From assembly GCF_017873565.1 (NCBI RefSeq), contig NZ_JAGGKH010000009.1, positions 1-64,000 of the forward strand: a DNA stretch of 64,000 nucleotides, read 5' to 3'. Source of the DNA: Lederbergia galactosidilytica (GTDB lineage Bacteria; Bacillota; Bacilli; Bacillales; Bacillaceae_C). The notes beneath the pieces were generated by a model, which saw only the letters and a program-made list of their open reading frames with translations, was not told the DNA's origin and did not search any database. Both the position numbers and the translations under genes were made by a program. Positions 54,408-62,884 of this stretch are shown piece after piece. How positions within the stretch are numbered: the first letter of the stretch is position 1; every line of letters starts with the position of its first letter.

Positions 54408-55829
54408 ATGGCAAAAATAGACTGGAAAGCAGAAGTAGAAAAAAGAAAAGATACCATTCTTGCAGATTTACAAGGACTTCTGCAAATCCCGAGTGTACTG
54501 GATGAGGCGAAGGCTACAGCTGAAGCTCCCTTTGGTGCAGAAGTTAAGAGAGCGCTTGACTATATGCTTGAACTTGGTCAACGTGATGGATTTGCAACGA
54601 AAAATACTGGTCATGTAGCGGGGCATTTAGAGACAGGAAAAGGAAAGGGCTTAATTGGTGTCCTCGGGCATGTCGATGTTGTTCCTGCTGGGGATGGATG
54701 GTCTGATGATCCTTTTTCTGGTGTTGTAAAGGATGATAGAATCTATGCTAGAGGTGCGATTGATGATAAAGGGCCAACAATCGCAGCGTATTATGGTATG
54801 AAAATTGTGAAAGAATTAGGCTTGCCTCTTGAAAAAAGAGTTCGACTGATTATTGGCACAAATGAAGAAAGTGATTGGCGTTGTGTTGATCACTATTTTA
54901 AAGAGGAAGAAATGCCAGAAATGGGTTTTGCTCCTGACGCTGATTTCCCAATTATCATAGCCGAAAAGGGAATTGCTGACTTTGATCTTGTTCAAGATTT
55001 AATGGATAAGGATGAGAATTCCGCACCGATTACCTTATTATCCTTTGTGTCTGGGTTACGCTATAATATGGTTCCAGATCATGCGAAAGCAATTCTGGAT
55101 ATTAAAGATGGCAATACAGATATTATTCAACTGTTTGAAGATTTTTTGGATACACAAGAGCTAAATGGAAAATATTATGTAGAAAGCGGCTATTCGATAA
55201 TGGAGCTTCATGGAATAAGTGCGCATGGTTCAGAGCCTGATAAAGGTAAAAATGCTGGTTTATTATTAGCGAACTTTTTATCGACACTTCCGCTTGATGC
55301 TAGAGGAAATGAGTATATGAAAGCGGCAGTTGAATTCTTTTTTGGAGATTCACGTGGGCGAGCACTTGGAGTAGCATACCAAGACGAGATTTCAGGCGAA
55401 TTAACGATTAACGTAGGAAAAATGGTATATAACGAGCATGAAGGTGGAAAGTTTGGGATTACGATGCGTTATCCTGTTACCTTTGATCAAGAAGAAGGGA
55501 AGAAAACGATTCAAAGGAAAGGCAAAGAATTACATTTTCAACTAGGACAGTACACAAATTCTGATCCCCATCATGTTCCAGAGGACTCCCCTCTCATTCA
55601 GACATTGCAGGCTGTTTATGAAGAACAAACAGGTCAGAATGCAGAATTATTGGCGATTGGTGGCGGAACATATGCTAGATCGCTTGATTCTGGTGTCGCC
55701 TTTGGAGCATTATTTCCTGGACGTCCAGATGTAGCTCATCAAAAGGATGAATATATGGAATTAGCCGACCTTTGGCAAGCAACAGCAATATATGCCCAAG
55801 CGATTTATGAACTAGCAAGAGAGAAATAA
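54408..55829 (+). CDS. pepV: Dipeptidase PepV (YtjP)
   Basis: A protein of about 473 residues, M20-family zinc dipeptidase. Metal-binding motifs: LGHVDVVPAGDGW near residue 88 (His, then Asp), GAIDDKGPT near 117, GTNEESDWR near 148 and PDVAHQKDEY near 440. It cleaves dipeptides and protects against unnatural ones. ATG 54408 lies 11 bases after GGAG; ATG 54399 directly after it is the alternative. Confidence 0.92.
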   Translation: MAKIDWKAEVEKRKDTILADLQGLLQIPSVLDEAKATAEAPFGAEVKRALDYMLELGQRDGFATKNTGHVAGHLETGKGKGLIGVLGHVDVVPAGDGWSDDPFSGVVKDDRIYARGAIDDKGPTIAAYYGMKIVKELGLPLEKRVRLIIGTNEESDWRCVDHYFKEEEMPEMGFAPDADFPIIIAEKGIADFDLVQDLMDKDENSAPITLLSFVSGLRYNMVPDHAKAILDIKDGNTDIIQLFEDFLDTQELNGKYYVESGYSIMELHGISAHGSEPDKGKNAGLLLANFLSTLPLDARGNEYMKAAVEFFFGDSRGRALGVAYQDEISGELTINVGKMVYNEHEGGKFGITMRYPVTFDQEEGKKTIQRKGKELHFQLGQYTNSDPHHVPEDSPLIQTLQAVYEEQTGQNAELLAIGGGTYARSLDSGVAFGALFPGRPDVAHQKDEYMELADLWQATAIYAQAIYELAREK

Positions 55830-55859
55830 TTAAGTCTAATTAAATAGGGGTTGTTCTTA

Positions 55860-56717
55860 ATGGCAAAAGTATTGGTGAATGATCAATTAATCGAGCGTAC
55901 TGAAGCTGTGATTGATATAGAGGATCGTGGCTATCAATTTGGTGATGGTGTCTATGAAGTCATCCGTATTTATGATGGGATGGCTTTTACGGCGGATGAG
56001 CATTTAGATCGTTTTTTTCACAGTGCGGAAAAAATAAAAATGGAAATGCCTTTCGATAAGCAGCAAATGCTTCAATTCATCGAGCAATTAATTAAAGAGA
56101 ATAATCTTCAAGATGGATCGATTTACATGCAGGTGACAAGAGGAGCAACAGCGAGAAATCATCTTTTTCCAGGAAAAGATATAAAGCCTGTCTTAACTGC
56201 CTATACTAAGGAAGTAGCAAGACCAGAAGAAAAGCTTGAAAATGGTGTAAAGGCAATGGTTACAGAGGATATCCGTTGGTTACGCTGTGATATCAAAAGC
56301 TTAAATCTTCTACCGAATGTTTTAGCAAAACAAGAAGCTAAAGAGCAAGATTGTTATGAAGCAATCCTACATCGGAATGGCACGGTAACAGAGGGATCGT
56401 CTTCTAATGCCTATATTATAAAAGATGGTAAAATCATAACCCATCCAGCAACCAACTTAATTTTAAACGGCATTACCCGCCAAGTTATTTTGCAACTTTG
56501 CCAAGCCAATCAAATTCCTGTTGCAGAGGAAGAGTTTCATTTAGATGACTTAAAAACGGCAGATGAAATTTTTGTTTCAAGTACCACTTCTGAAGTAATG
56601 CCGATTGTACAACTTGACGGACAATCAATAGGAGATGGCAAACCAGGCCCACTAACAAAAAAACTACAATCTCTATTCTTAGAAAAAATAGAGGAAGTAA
56701 AAACTCAAAAAATGTAA
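55860..56717 (+). CDS. dat: D-amino-acid transaminase Dat
   Basis: A 285-residue fold-type IV PLP enzyme that interconverts D-alanine and D-glutamate, supplying cell-wall D-amino acids. The PLP lysine lies in CDIKSLNLLP (Lys146), and the phosphate-binding GSSSNAYI and STTSEVMP motifs are present. ATG 55860 has TAGGGG upstream (spacing 9). pepV upstream could supply D-amino-acid-related dipeptides. Confidence 0.93.
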   Translation: MAKVLVNDQLIERTEAVIDIEDRGYQFGDGVYEVIRIYDGMAFTADEHLDRFFHSAEKIKMEMPFDKQQMLQFIEQLIKENNLQDGSIYMQVTRGATARNHLFPGKDIKPVLTAYTKEVARPEEKLENGVKAMVTEDIRWLRCDIKSLNLLPNVLAKQEAKEQDCYEAILHRNGTVTEGSSSNAYIIKDGKIITHPATNLILNGITRQVILQLCQANQIPVAEEEFHLDDLKTADEIFVSSTTSEVMPIVQLDGQSIGDGKPGPLTKKLQSLFLEKIEEVKTQKM

Positions 56718-56720
56718 AAG

Positions 56721-56766
56721 AAATCCGATGTTTAAGATAAGAACCCTTAAACATCGGATTTTTCTA
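56721..56766 (+). terminator. Terminator of dat
   Basis: Stem AAATCCGATGTTTAAG/CTTAAACATCGGATTT with following T-run. Confidence 0.9.
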
Positions 56767-56768
56767 AG

Positions 56769-56916
56769 AAAAGCGAAAGCGCCTGTTCAGCGGCGTACAA
56801 ATTTAAAGGCTTCTGACGAGATAAAGGAAACACAGTGAGCCTAAAAGGCGAACTGATGTTGACTTATCGTAAGAAGAAGCCGTAAATTTGCTAGCCGCTA
56901 GGCGCTGTAGCTAGAC
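56769..56916 (+). repeat. Dispersed repeat, copy b
   Basis: Begins AAAGCGAAAGCGCCTGTTCA, ends GGCGCTGTAGCTAGAC; very close to the copy in the 23S-5S spacer, with CTTCTGACGAGATAAAGGAA in common. The terminal GCGCC/GGCGC pair can form a stem. Confidence 0.9.
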
Positions 56917-56920
56917 AAAG

Positions 56921-57071
56921 AAAAGCAGAGACGACTGTTCAGCTGCGTACAAACTTTCTAGGGGCCTGACGAGATAAAGGAAACACAGTGAGCCTAGTAG
57001 GCGCGAACTGATGTTGACTTATCGTAGGAAGGCACCGAAAGTTTGCTAGCAGCTAGGAGTCGGAGCTAGAC
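56921..57071 (+). repeat. Dispersed repeat, copy c
   Basis: Tandem neighbour of copy b. Starts AAGCAGAGACGACTGTTCAG, ends GGAGTCGGAGCTAGAC. It shares CCTGACGAGATAAAGGAAAC and GATGTTGACTTATCGTAGGA with copy b, but with its own complementary ends (GACGACT/AGTCGGA). Confidence 0.88.
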
Positions 57072-57110
57072 AAAGAAAAGCGAAAGCGCCTGTTCAGCGA
57101 ATCAAAAGAA

Positions 57111-57170
57111 GAACGGCTAAGGCGCGCCGTCCTGGCGCAACGCCGTTCTGACTCACATCCTGTGAGCCTA
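57111..57170 (+). repeat. Three-helix repeat, copy A
   Basis: Outer stem GAACGGC/GCCGTTC, inner hairpin GCGCCGTCCTGGCGC, second hairpin CTCACATCCTGTGAG. The linkers TAA, AAC/AA and TGA are as in other copies. Confidence 0.8.
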
Positions 57171-57188
57171 AACTTAGATAATAAGGAT

Positions 57189-57250
57189 GAACGGCTAAGT
57201 ATGCCACTTCCTGTGGCAACGCCGTTCTGACCAACATCCTGTTGGCCTGA
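57189..57250 (+). repeat. Three-helix repeat, copy B
   Basis: Outer stem GAACGGC/GCCGTTC, inner hairpin GCCACTTCCTGTGGC, second hairpin CCAACATCCTGTTGG; ends CCTGAGATAAAGG. Confidence 0.82.
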
Positions 57251-57500
57251 GATAAAGGAAAAGTGAAAAGCGAAAGACGGCTGATTAGGAGCGACAAGCA
57301 AATGTTCCTGAACCGAAGAAGGGTGAACTTGCCTTCAGCGGTTCAGGGTTATTTGACCTCGAGCTCCTGCCGTCTGTAGCGAGACAGTACGGTGAGGACA
57401 AAAGGACGAACCGATGTTGACTAACGCAATCAGAAGCTGTAAGTTTGCTAGCCGCTAGGCGCGGTAGGTAGACAAAGAAAGCATAAGGAGGATGATCATT

Positions 57501-58043
57501 ATGGCTGAACATTATTTTTTTGCGTTGGCATTGCCTGATCCAATCAAAGAAGAGCTAGCTTCAATATGCAAAAATGTAAAAAACATCTTTCCTTTTAAAA
57601 AGTGGGTGCATCCCGCTGATTATCATATTACATTGGCTTTTCTGGGTGCAGCAGAAAAAGACAAGTTAGCTAATGCGGTTGAAATTATGCGGGAGAATCT
57701 TGCTGATTTCAAAGCCCCTTCATTAGAAATTACGCATCTTGATACATTTGGTAAGCGAGTTTTTTGGGCAGGGTTAACGGAGGCAGAGTCTTTAGTTGAG
57801 TTACAGAGGAAGGTTTATATAACCTGCGAAAACGCTCAATTCAAATTAGAAAAACGTCCATTTCATCCGCATATTACCTTAGCACGTAAATGGCAAGCTG
57901 AACAAGAACTGAAAAAGGAACAATTGGTTTCATATTATCCTTCACTTGCATTTTTGGCGAATGAAGTGGTTTTATATAAAACTCATCCGGAAAGAACACC
58001 GAAATATGAGAAAGTCAGGATCTTCCCTCTCTCCCAATCTTAA
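57501..58043 (+). CDS. thpR: RNA 2',3'-cyclic phosphodiesterase ThpR (YtlP)
   Basis: A 180-residue 2H phosphoesterase. The two catalytic HxT motifs are HITLAFLG (His42) and HITLAR (His124). These enzymes open 2',3'-cyclic phosphates and were first called 2'-5' RNA ligases. ATG 57501 is 9 bases after GGAGG; the in-frame ATG 57492 overlaps that site. It follows a block of repeats of about 700 bases. Confidence 0.92.
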   Translation: MAEHYFFALALPDPIKEELASICKNVKNIFPFKKWVHPADYHITLAFLGAAEKDKLANAVEIMRENLADFKAPSLEITHLDTFGKRVFWAGLTEAESLVELQRKVYITCENAQFKLEKRPFHPHITLARKWQAEQELKKEQLVSYYPSLAFLANEVVLYKTHPERTPKYEKVRIFPLSQS

Positions 58044-58093
58044 ATGGGGTTCTGAAAAAATATCTGGTATAATGGATTCATTAATATAAGGAT

Positions 58094-58190
58094 CAAAGGC
58101 TAACTTCGCGACATCCTGTCGGAAAAGTCCATGCGGCTAGTACTTTCTGTACATCGCAACGCCTTTGTAACCTGCGTCCTGCAGGCATAA
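58094..58190 (+). repeat. Three-helix repeat, copy D (with inner insertion)
   Basis: Outer stem CAAAGGC/GCCTTTG, inner hairpin region starting GCGACATCCTGTCGG and extended by a further GTAC...GTAC hairpin, second hairpin CCTGCGTCCTGCAGG. It lies in the gap just before the ytlQ-like gene. Confidence 0.75.
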
Positions 58191-58206
58191 GGAAGGTTAA
58201 GTTTAT

Positions 58207-59160
58207 ATGGCGCAATTATTAAAACTACAAGATTATGTTTCGCGGTATGAAACAGACTTATCACGTTACCCCTCTCAGTTTATTCGACTGAAAAAACAAC
58301 AATGGGTGAAAATCAAACAAGCATGGGAAACTGGAGAGCCGCTCCAACCTAGTCATACTCCGGTAGAAATTGAAATCCTTCCGGAAAAGGAGAGGAAATT
58401 TCCTAAGCTAAAAAAGTTGTTTAAAAGAAGATCAAATGCGATTGAAATTCCCATCGAATCCATTGATGAACATATTACACAACAAGATAAAGAGGAAAAT
58501 TTTGACTTTTCCCCCTCTTTACATGCTCAGAATGAAACGGAATTAAAACAAAGTTTTCTCGATCAATTATTGCTTTTTCAGTTGAAATGGGCAAGTTCAA
58601 CAGTTATGGAGAAATCCTTTGTAGATCGGCGTTTTTATATAGATGAACGATTAAAACATTTTCTGCAACGTTTTCCAGATAATTATTTTCTATTTTATGA
58701 ACCGGTTTTCTTATTAAAAAAAGCACCGGTTGAAATGGAAGTTTTATTGCTTACCCCGACAGAAATATGGTGTTTAGCATTTATTGAGAAAGCAGATCAA
58801 GCTGCTTATATTGGGGCGAACCAACACTTTTGGTCGATGAAAGTAAAAGAAGAGGAAAAGAAAGTTCTAAATCCTGTAATGTCAGTCAATCGAATGGAGA
58901 AAATTATTAAGCAGCTTTTTCACTTGTATGAAGTTGAATTACCTATCCGTAAAGCGATAGTCTCGCGTAATGGCTTTATTGATTATCCTGATGCCTCCGT
59001 TGATTTAACGATTCTCGATCAGCGAACATACGAAGAATGGTTTGAAAAGGCGAGAAAAACGCCATCACCTATTAAAATGATGCAAATCCGAGCGGCAAAA
59101 GCATTATTGGATTACGGCCAAACGACTTCATTCCAACGGCCAAATTGGGAATCTGAGTAA
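58207..59160 (+). CDS. Hypothetical protein, YtlQ-like
   Basis: A 317-residue soluble protein, basic and helical in its N-terminal half, with a C-terminal domain containing NYFLFYEPVFLLKKAPVEME, LLLTPTEIWCLAF and RKAIVSRNGFIDYP, somewhat reminiscent of nuclease-related (NERD) folds but without a clear catalytic set. The position after thpR corresponds to ytlQ in B. subtilis. ATG 58207 is preceded by AAGGAAGG. Function unknown. Confidence 0.7.
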   Translation: MAQLLKLQDYVSRYETDLSRYPSQFIRLKKQQWVKIKQAWETGEPLQPSHTPVEIEILPEKERKFPKLKKLFKRRSNAIEIPIESIDEHITQQDKEENFDFSPSLHAQNETELKQSFLDQLLLFQLKWASSTVMEKSFVDRRFYIDERLKHFLQRFPDNYFLFYEPVFLLKKAPVEMEVLLLTPTEIWCLAFIEKADQAAYIGANQHFWSMKVKEEEKKVLNPVMSVNRMEKIIKQLFHLYEVELPIRKAIVSRNGFIDYPDASVDLTILDQRTYEEWFEKARKTPSPIKMMQIRAAKALLDYGQTTSFQRPNWESE

Positions 59161-59197
59161 TCAAAAAGTGCACATTGGAAAGTTAAATTGTCCATAA

Positions 59198-59268
59198 CAA
59201 TTGCCAACAGGAGTCAATCATTATGGTATCGCCATGTCTGTTGGCATTATTATGACTATCAGCCTTGA
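59198..59268 (-). repeat. Degraded dispersed repeat
   Basis: Read on the minus strand it starts GGATCAAGGCTGATAG and contains GCCAACAG...CTGTTGGC; it resembles a decayed three-helix repeat (compare GGATCAAAGGCTAA of copies D and E). Confidence 0.35.
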
Positions 59269-59438
59269 TCCATCAAGCAGAAGAAATGAAGTGTGTATTA
59301 CTTTTTAATGGAAAAGTAATGAAAATGAAACTTTCATCAATTGCCACTTGACGAAAATTGGCGATTAACGATAAAATTGTAAAATACAGATGGCTATTCT
59401 ATTTCAGTCAATAGCGATCTTTTTTTTCTTCTAGAAAA

Positions 59439-59537
59439 TGTTCAAAACGGCTGGGGAAACATAATCGATTTTTGCAGCGGAGGGTTTAGTTTAAATTAAT
59501 GTAGGTACCCTTTAAACGAATTGGTCTTTTTTGAACA
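59439..59537. repeat. MITE-like element (copy 4)
   Basis: About 100 bases with ends TGTTCAAAACGG and TTTTTTGAACA, upstream of ytmP. The interior is unlike the other copies. The rest of the gap 59161-59613 holds no gene. Confidence 0.5.
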
Positions 59538-59613
59538 TACAATTTTAACGCGAATTTACCAATACAAGTCGTATGATACTACTATTTGTTGATATAATTG
59601 AAGGTGAAATTAG

Positions 59614-60429
59614 GTGGAACATTTATTGGGGCAGGATTGGGAAATTATACCTGCCGGTGGAGCAACCGGTGAAGCTTTTTTTGCAATCAAAGATAACCAG
59701 AAACTGTTTCTCAAACGAAATTCGTCCCCATTTTTGGCTGTTTTATCAGCTGAGGGGATCGTCCCGAAGTTGATCTGGACAAGAAGGATGGAAAACGGTG
59801 ATGTCGTAACGGCCCAGCAATGTTTAGCCGGTAGAGAATTTTCAGCGGGAGAAATGGCGGGGGAAGAAGCGCCAAAACTCTTGAAAAAAATCCATGAATC
59901 AAAGCCACTTTTAAGTATGATGGCTCGGATGGAGAAGAAGCCTTACGGACCAAATTTGATGCTACAGGATATTAAGTTAACATTGGACCAAGAGCTATAT
60001 TCCATTTCCACGATCAAAGAGGCTTTTCATTTTCTTGAAAAAGAATGGACAACTATACAATGTGATGATTGGGCTGTTTGTCACGGGGATGTTAATCATA
60101 ATAATTGGTTGCTTTCCGACCAAGGGGAGACCTTTCTAATTGATTGGGATGGCGCCACGATCGCCGATCCCGCTTTCGATTTAGGGGTGCTTCTACATTG
60201 GTATGTTCCAAAAAACAAATGGTCTCACTGGTTACATCATTATGGTAGTCCTCTTACCAAAAATCTTGAATGGCGGATGAAATGGTATACGATTGCCCAT
60301 ACTTTATTATCCATACAATGGCACCAAACAAGAGGAAATAGGTTTGAGGTGAATTATTGGATAAAGGACTTAGAAAATTTTATGAGAAATGGTTATGCTT
60401 GTTCTTATCCTCTAACAAAGCATTTATGA
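59614..60429 (+). CDS. ytmP: Phosphotransferase family protein YtmP
   Basis: A 271-residue small-molecule kinase of the aminoglycoside/choline kinase fold. The catalytic loop CHGDVNHNNWL near residue 156 and the metal-binding LIDWDGA near 175 are complete. B. subtilis YtmP is called choline-kinase- or thiamine-kinase-like; the substrate is unknown. The start is GTG 59614. It ends overlapping the convergent ytzH gene by 6 bases. Confidence 0.87.
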   Translation: MEHLLGQDWEIIPAGGATGEAFFAIKDNQKLFLKRNSSPFLAVLSAEGIVPKLIWTRRMENGDVVTAQQCLAGREFSAGEMAGEEAPKLLKKIHESKPLLSMMARMEKKPYGPNLMLQDIKLTLDQELYSISTIKEAFHFLEKEWTTIQCDDWAVCHGDVNHNNWLLSDQGETFLIDWDGATIADPAFDLGVLLHWYVPKNKWSHWLHHYGSPLTKNLEWRMKWYTIAHTLLSIQWHQTRGNRFEVNYWIKDLENFMRNGYACSYPLTKHL

Positions 60430-60702
60430 TAAAGTATTGATTACATGCACCCACTGGGAAAGCTGGTCCTGGTGGGCATTTATATGTTGATCAAGATCAC
60501 TTGAGTTTTTCCCTGTTTGAGAATAGCTATATATATCATGTAAAAGAGGTTCCATTTCCTGTGGTACAGATTGATTCGCAAGTAAGGATTGTATTAACCG
60601 TTCTACTTGCTCATATTCTGAGACAGCCCCACAGCAGTCCTCTAAATGATTATTTAAAATATCTTGTAATAAATTGACTTGGTCTTGATGATTTAAAGAC
60701 AT
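60424..60702 (-). CDS. ytzH: YtzH-like protein
   Basis: A 92-residue helical protein (SLNHQDQVNLLQDILNNHLE at its start; NQSVPQEMEPLLHDIYSYSQ in the middle) matching the YtzH family of Bacillus. Function unknown. It overlaps the end of ytmP on the other strand; GGAAGAGAAAAG precedes the ATG. Confidence 0.85.
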   Translation of the reverse strand: MSLNHQDQVNLLQDILNNHLEDCCGAVSEYEQVERLIQSLLANQSVPQEMEPLLHDIYSYSQTGKNSSDLDQHINAHQDQLSQWVHVINTLS

Positions 60703-60891
60703 TCTTTTCTCTTCCTTTCCAATGAGTTGCTTGTAGTTTGCGCAGATGAAATGCCTTTATGCGTTACTTGATTTTGGTAAAGGATAGGATCAGGTTATAC
60801 TTTTAATTGGTAATCGCAAAATCTTGTGCAAAGTTTTTTTAAAAACGTGAGCCAATTTTAAAATGATGATAAATCAGAGGTGTTTTGAAAC

Positions 60892-61575
60892 ATGCGTGTA
60901 CGACATAAACCATGGGCAAAAGAGAAAATTGAGCAATATCCTCAATTTGTCATTCCTAATCCCCAAGACTATAAGGGGAAATGGACTGATCTTTTTGGCA
61001 ATGATAAGCCACTTCATATTGAAGTAGGGACAGGCAAAGGGCAGTTTATTTCAGAAATGGCTCGTGTCCATCCAGATATTAATTATATTGGAATTGAATT
61101 ACAGCAAAGTGTGATTGTTACGGCTCTAGATAAAGTAATAGAAGCTGATGTACCTAATGTTAAGCTATTACATACGGATGGCGCAGATCTAAGAAACTTT
61201 TTTTCCCAAGGAGATGTGGCGCGCGTTTATCTTAATTTTTCCGATCCATGGCCAAAAAATCGCCACGAAAAAAGGCGCTTAACCCATCACTCCTTTTTAA
61301 AAATTTATGAAGAAATTCTTGGAGACCAAGGGGAAATTCACTTTAAAACTGATAACCGTGGCTTATTTGAATATTCGCTTGTGAGCTTTTCTCACTATGG
61401 CATGAAATTAAATGGTGTATGGTTGGATTTACATGATAGTGATTATGAAGGCAATATTATGACCGAATACGAAGAGAAATTTACAGCAAAAGGTCATCCG
61501 ATTTATCGCTGTGAAGTCCAATTTACCGATAAAGAACAAAAGCGCAAGCGCCTGTTCAGCGACGTACAAATTTGA
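60892..61575 (+). CDS. trmB: tRNA (guanine-N7)-methyltransferase TrmB with a repeat-encoded tail
   Basis: A 227-residue enzyme that methylates G46 of tRNA. Motif [10 protein letters not shown] near residue 44, catalytic region [17 protein letters not shown] near residues 111-127, and [12 protein letters not shown] near 155. The B. subtilis protein is about 213 residues and ends near the EVEW/EVQF position; here the frame continues [16 protein letters not shown], of which the last ten or so codons come from the left end of a dispersed repeat (from about 61540). The native stop was evidently lost by the insertion. Confidence 0.93.
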   Translation: MRVRHKPWAKEKIEQYPQFVIPNPQDYKGKWTDLFGNDKPLHIEVGTGKGQFISEMARVHPDINYIGIELQQSVIVTALDKVIEADVPNVKLLHTDGADLRNFFSQGDVARVYLNFSDPWPKNRHEKRRLTHHSFLKIYEEILGDQGEIHFKTDNRGLFEYSLVSFSHYGMKLNGVWLDLHDSDYEGNIMTEYEEKFTAKGHPIYRCEVQFTDKEQKRKRLFSDVQI

Positions 61576-61722
61576 ACGGCTAAATACGCCACTTCCTGTG
61601 GCAACGCCGTTCTGATCAACATCCTGTTGGCCTGAGATAAAGCAAACACGGCGACGAAGGAGCCGATGGTTGACTTACGCAATCAGAAGGCGAAAATTTT
61701 CTAGGCGCTGGAGCTGGATGTT
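61540..61722 (+). repeat. Dispersed repeat, copy e, overlapping the 3' end of trmB
   Basis: AAGCGCAAGCGCCTGTTCAG opens the element inside trmB; it ends CTAGGCGCTGGAGCTGGAT. A three-helix repeat (61574-61635) is nested in it. The family ends and GATAAAGCAAACAC block match copies a-d. Confidence 0.88.
61574..61635 (+). repeat. Three-helix repeat, copy C
   Basis: Outer stem GAACGGC/GCCGTTC, inner hairpin GCCACTTCCTGTGGC, second hairpin TCAACATCCTGTTGG (a T-G pair where copy B has C-G). The first bases overlap the trmB stop codon. Confidence 0.82.
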
Positions 61723-61786
61723 GACCGCCACATAAGCAACTTATCCACAATCTAGGATTTTATAAATTCCTCGTAAGAATGAAAAA

Positions 61787-61832
61787 GGTAAGCAGGTGAA
61801 AAGACATTATTGTCTTCTTGCCTGCTTATTTG
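61787..61832 (+). terminator. Terminator after trmB
   Basis: Stem AAGCAGGTGAAAAGACA/TGTCTTCTTGCCTGCTT followed by ATTTGCTG. Confidence 0.65.
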
Positions 61833-61952
61833 CTGTCTGTCAGACCATAATTGAGCGGTAAGCATCATGCATGATTGGACAATTCCCTTTTGTATCCCTC
61901 CATAAATTGCTACAATAACCATAATAGTTTTAGGGAATGGAGGCTTCCGCAA

Positions 61953-62831
61953 GTGGAAACTTTACAAATCGGCAATATTACGGTGATGTGGTTAAATGGG
62001 GGAGACACGTTTATGGACGGGGGCGCGATGTTTGGAGTTGTGCCAAAACCTTTGTGGACCCGGAAATATCCGGTCAATGACAAAAATCAAATTGAGCTAC
62101 GCTGTGACCCAATGTTGTTGCAGGTGAATGGGAAAAACGTCTTAATTGAAGCAGGGATCGGCAATGGAAAGTTAACTGATAAGCAGAAACGAAATTATGG
62201 TGTTTCGGAGGAATCGAAGCTAGAAGAGGACCTGATGAAGCTTGACCTTACACCGGCAGATATTGACCTTGTACTAATGACCCATCTTCATTTTGATCAT
62301 GCTTGTGGGTTAACGAAACCAGCCGATGATGGGTATGTTTCAACATTTCCCAATGCGAAAATTTACACCTCTCAAGTAGAGTGGGATGAAATGCGTAATC
62401 CAAATCTTCGTTCGCGTAATACATACTGGCCGGAAAACTGGCAAGCGATTGTCGATCAAGTGATAACCTATCAGAACGAGATTAATCTTGAAGACTGTAT
62501 TCAAATGATTCATACGGGAGGTCATAGTGCCGGACACTCTCTCATTCTGATCGAGAGTGCGGGGGAAAGGCTTGTACATATGGCAGATCTAATGCCAACT
62601 CATGCCCATCAGAATCCTTTATGGGTTCTCGCTTATGATGATTACCCGATGGATTCAATTCGTGAAAAACAGAAATGGATCCCTAAAGCACTTGAAGCAG
62701 ATGCTTGGTTCAGTTTTTACCATGACGCTTATTATCGTGCCTTGAAATGGGATCAGGATGGAAAAATCACTACTACATTGAACAGGAAGCGGGTCGATCA
62801 GGGGAAATTATTAAAAGATTTAAACCGATAA
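61953..62831 (+). CDS. ytnP: MBL-fold lactonase YtnP
   Basis: A 292-residue metallo-beta-lactamase-fold hydrolase; metal motif [10 protein letters not shown] near residues 109-118, further ligands in [10 protein letters not shown] and HMADLMPTH. YtnP of B. subtilis has been described as a quorum-quenching lactonase. The start is GTG 61953 with GGAGG 10 bases upstream; the frame is open to 61875, but the family N-terminus ([19 protein letters not shown]) begins here. Confidence 0.9.
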   Translation: METLQIGNITVMWLNGGDTFMDGGAMFGVVPKPLWTRKYPVNDKNQIELRCDPMLLQVNGKNVLIEAGIGNGKLTDKQKRNYGVSEESKLEEDLMKLDLTPADIDLVLMTHLHFDHACGLTKPADDGYVSTFPNAKIYTSQVEWDEMRNPNLRSRNTYWPENWQAIVDQVITYQNEINLEDCIQMIHTGGHSAGHSLILIESAGERLVHMADLMPTHAHQNPLWVLAYDDYPMDSIREKQKWIPKALEADAWFSFYHDAYYRALKWDQDGKITTTLNRKRVDQGKLLKDLNR

Positions 62832-62840
62832 ACATAAAAG

Positions 62841-62884
62841 ACAGAAAGCGCCATTGATGAATAGGTGCTTTCTGCCTTTTCTTA
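62841..62884. terminator. Bidirectional terminator between ytnP and ytzB
   Basis: Stem GACAGAAAGCGCC/GGTGCTTTCTGCC followed by TTTTCTT; on the minus strand TTTTATG follows. It serves both convergent genes. Confidence 0.85.

Larger units (their letters stand above)
57077..57472 (+). repeat. Composite dispersed repeat, copy d, with nested elements
   Basis: Begins AAAGCGAAAGCGCCTGTTCA and ends CTAGGCGCGGTAGGTAGAC like the family, but the middle is replaced by two three-helix repeats (57111-57170 and 57189-57250) and a long hairpin unit (57270-57370, AGACGGCTGATTAGGAGC pairing with GAGCTCCTGCCGTCT, inner CCTGAACCG/CGGTTCAGG). The nesting suggests serial insertion. Confidence 0.82.
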
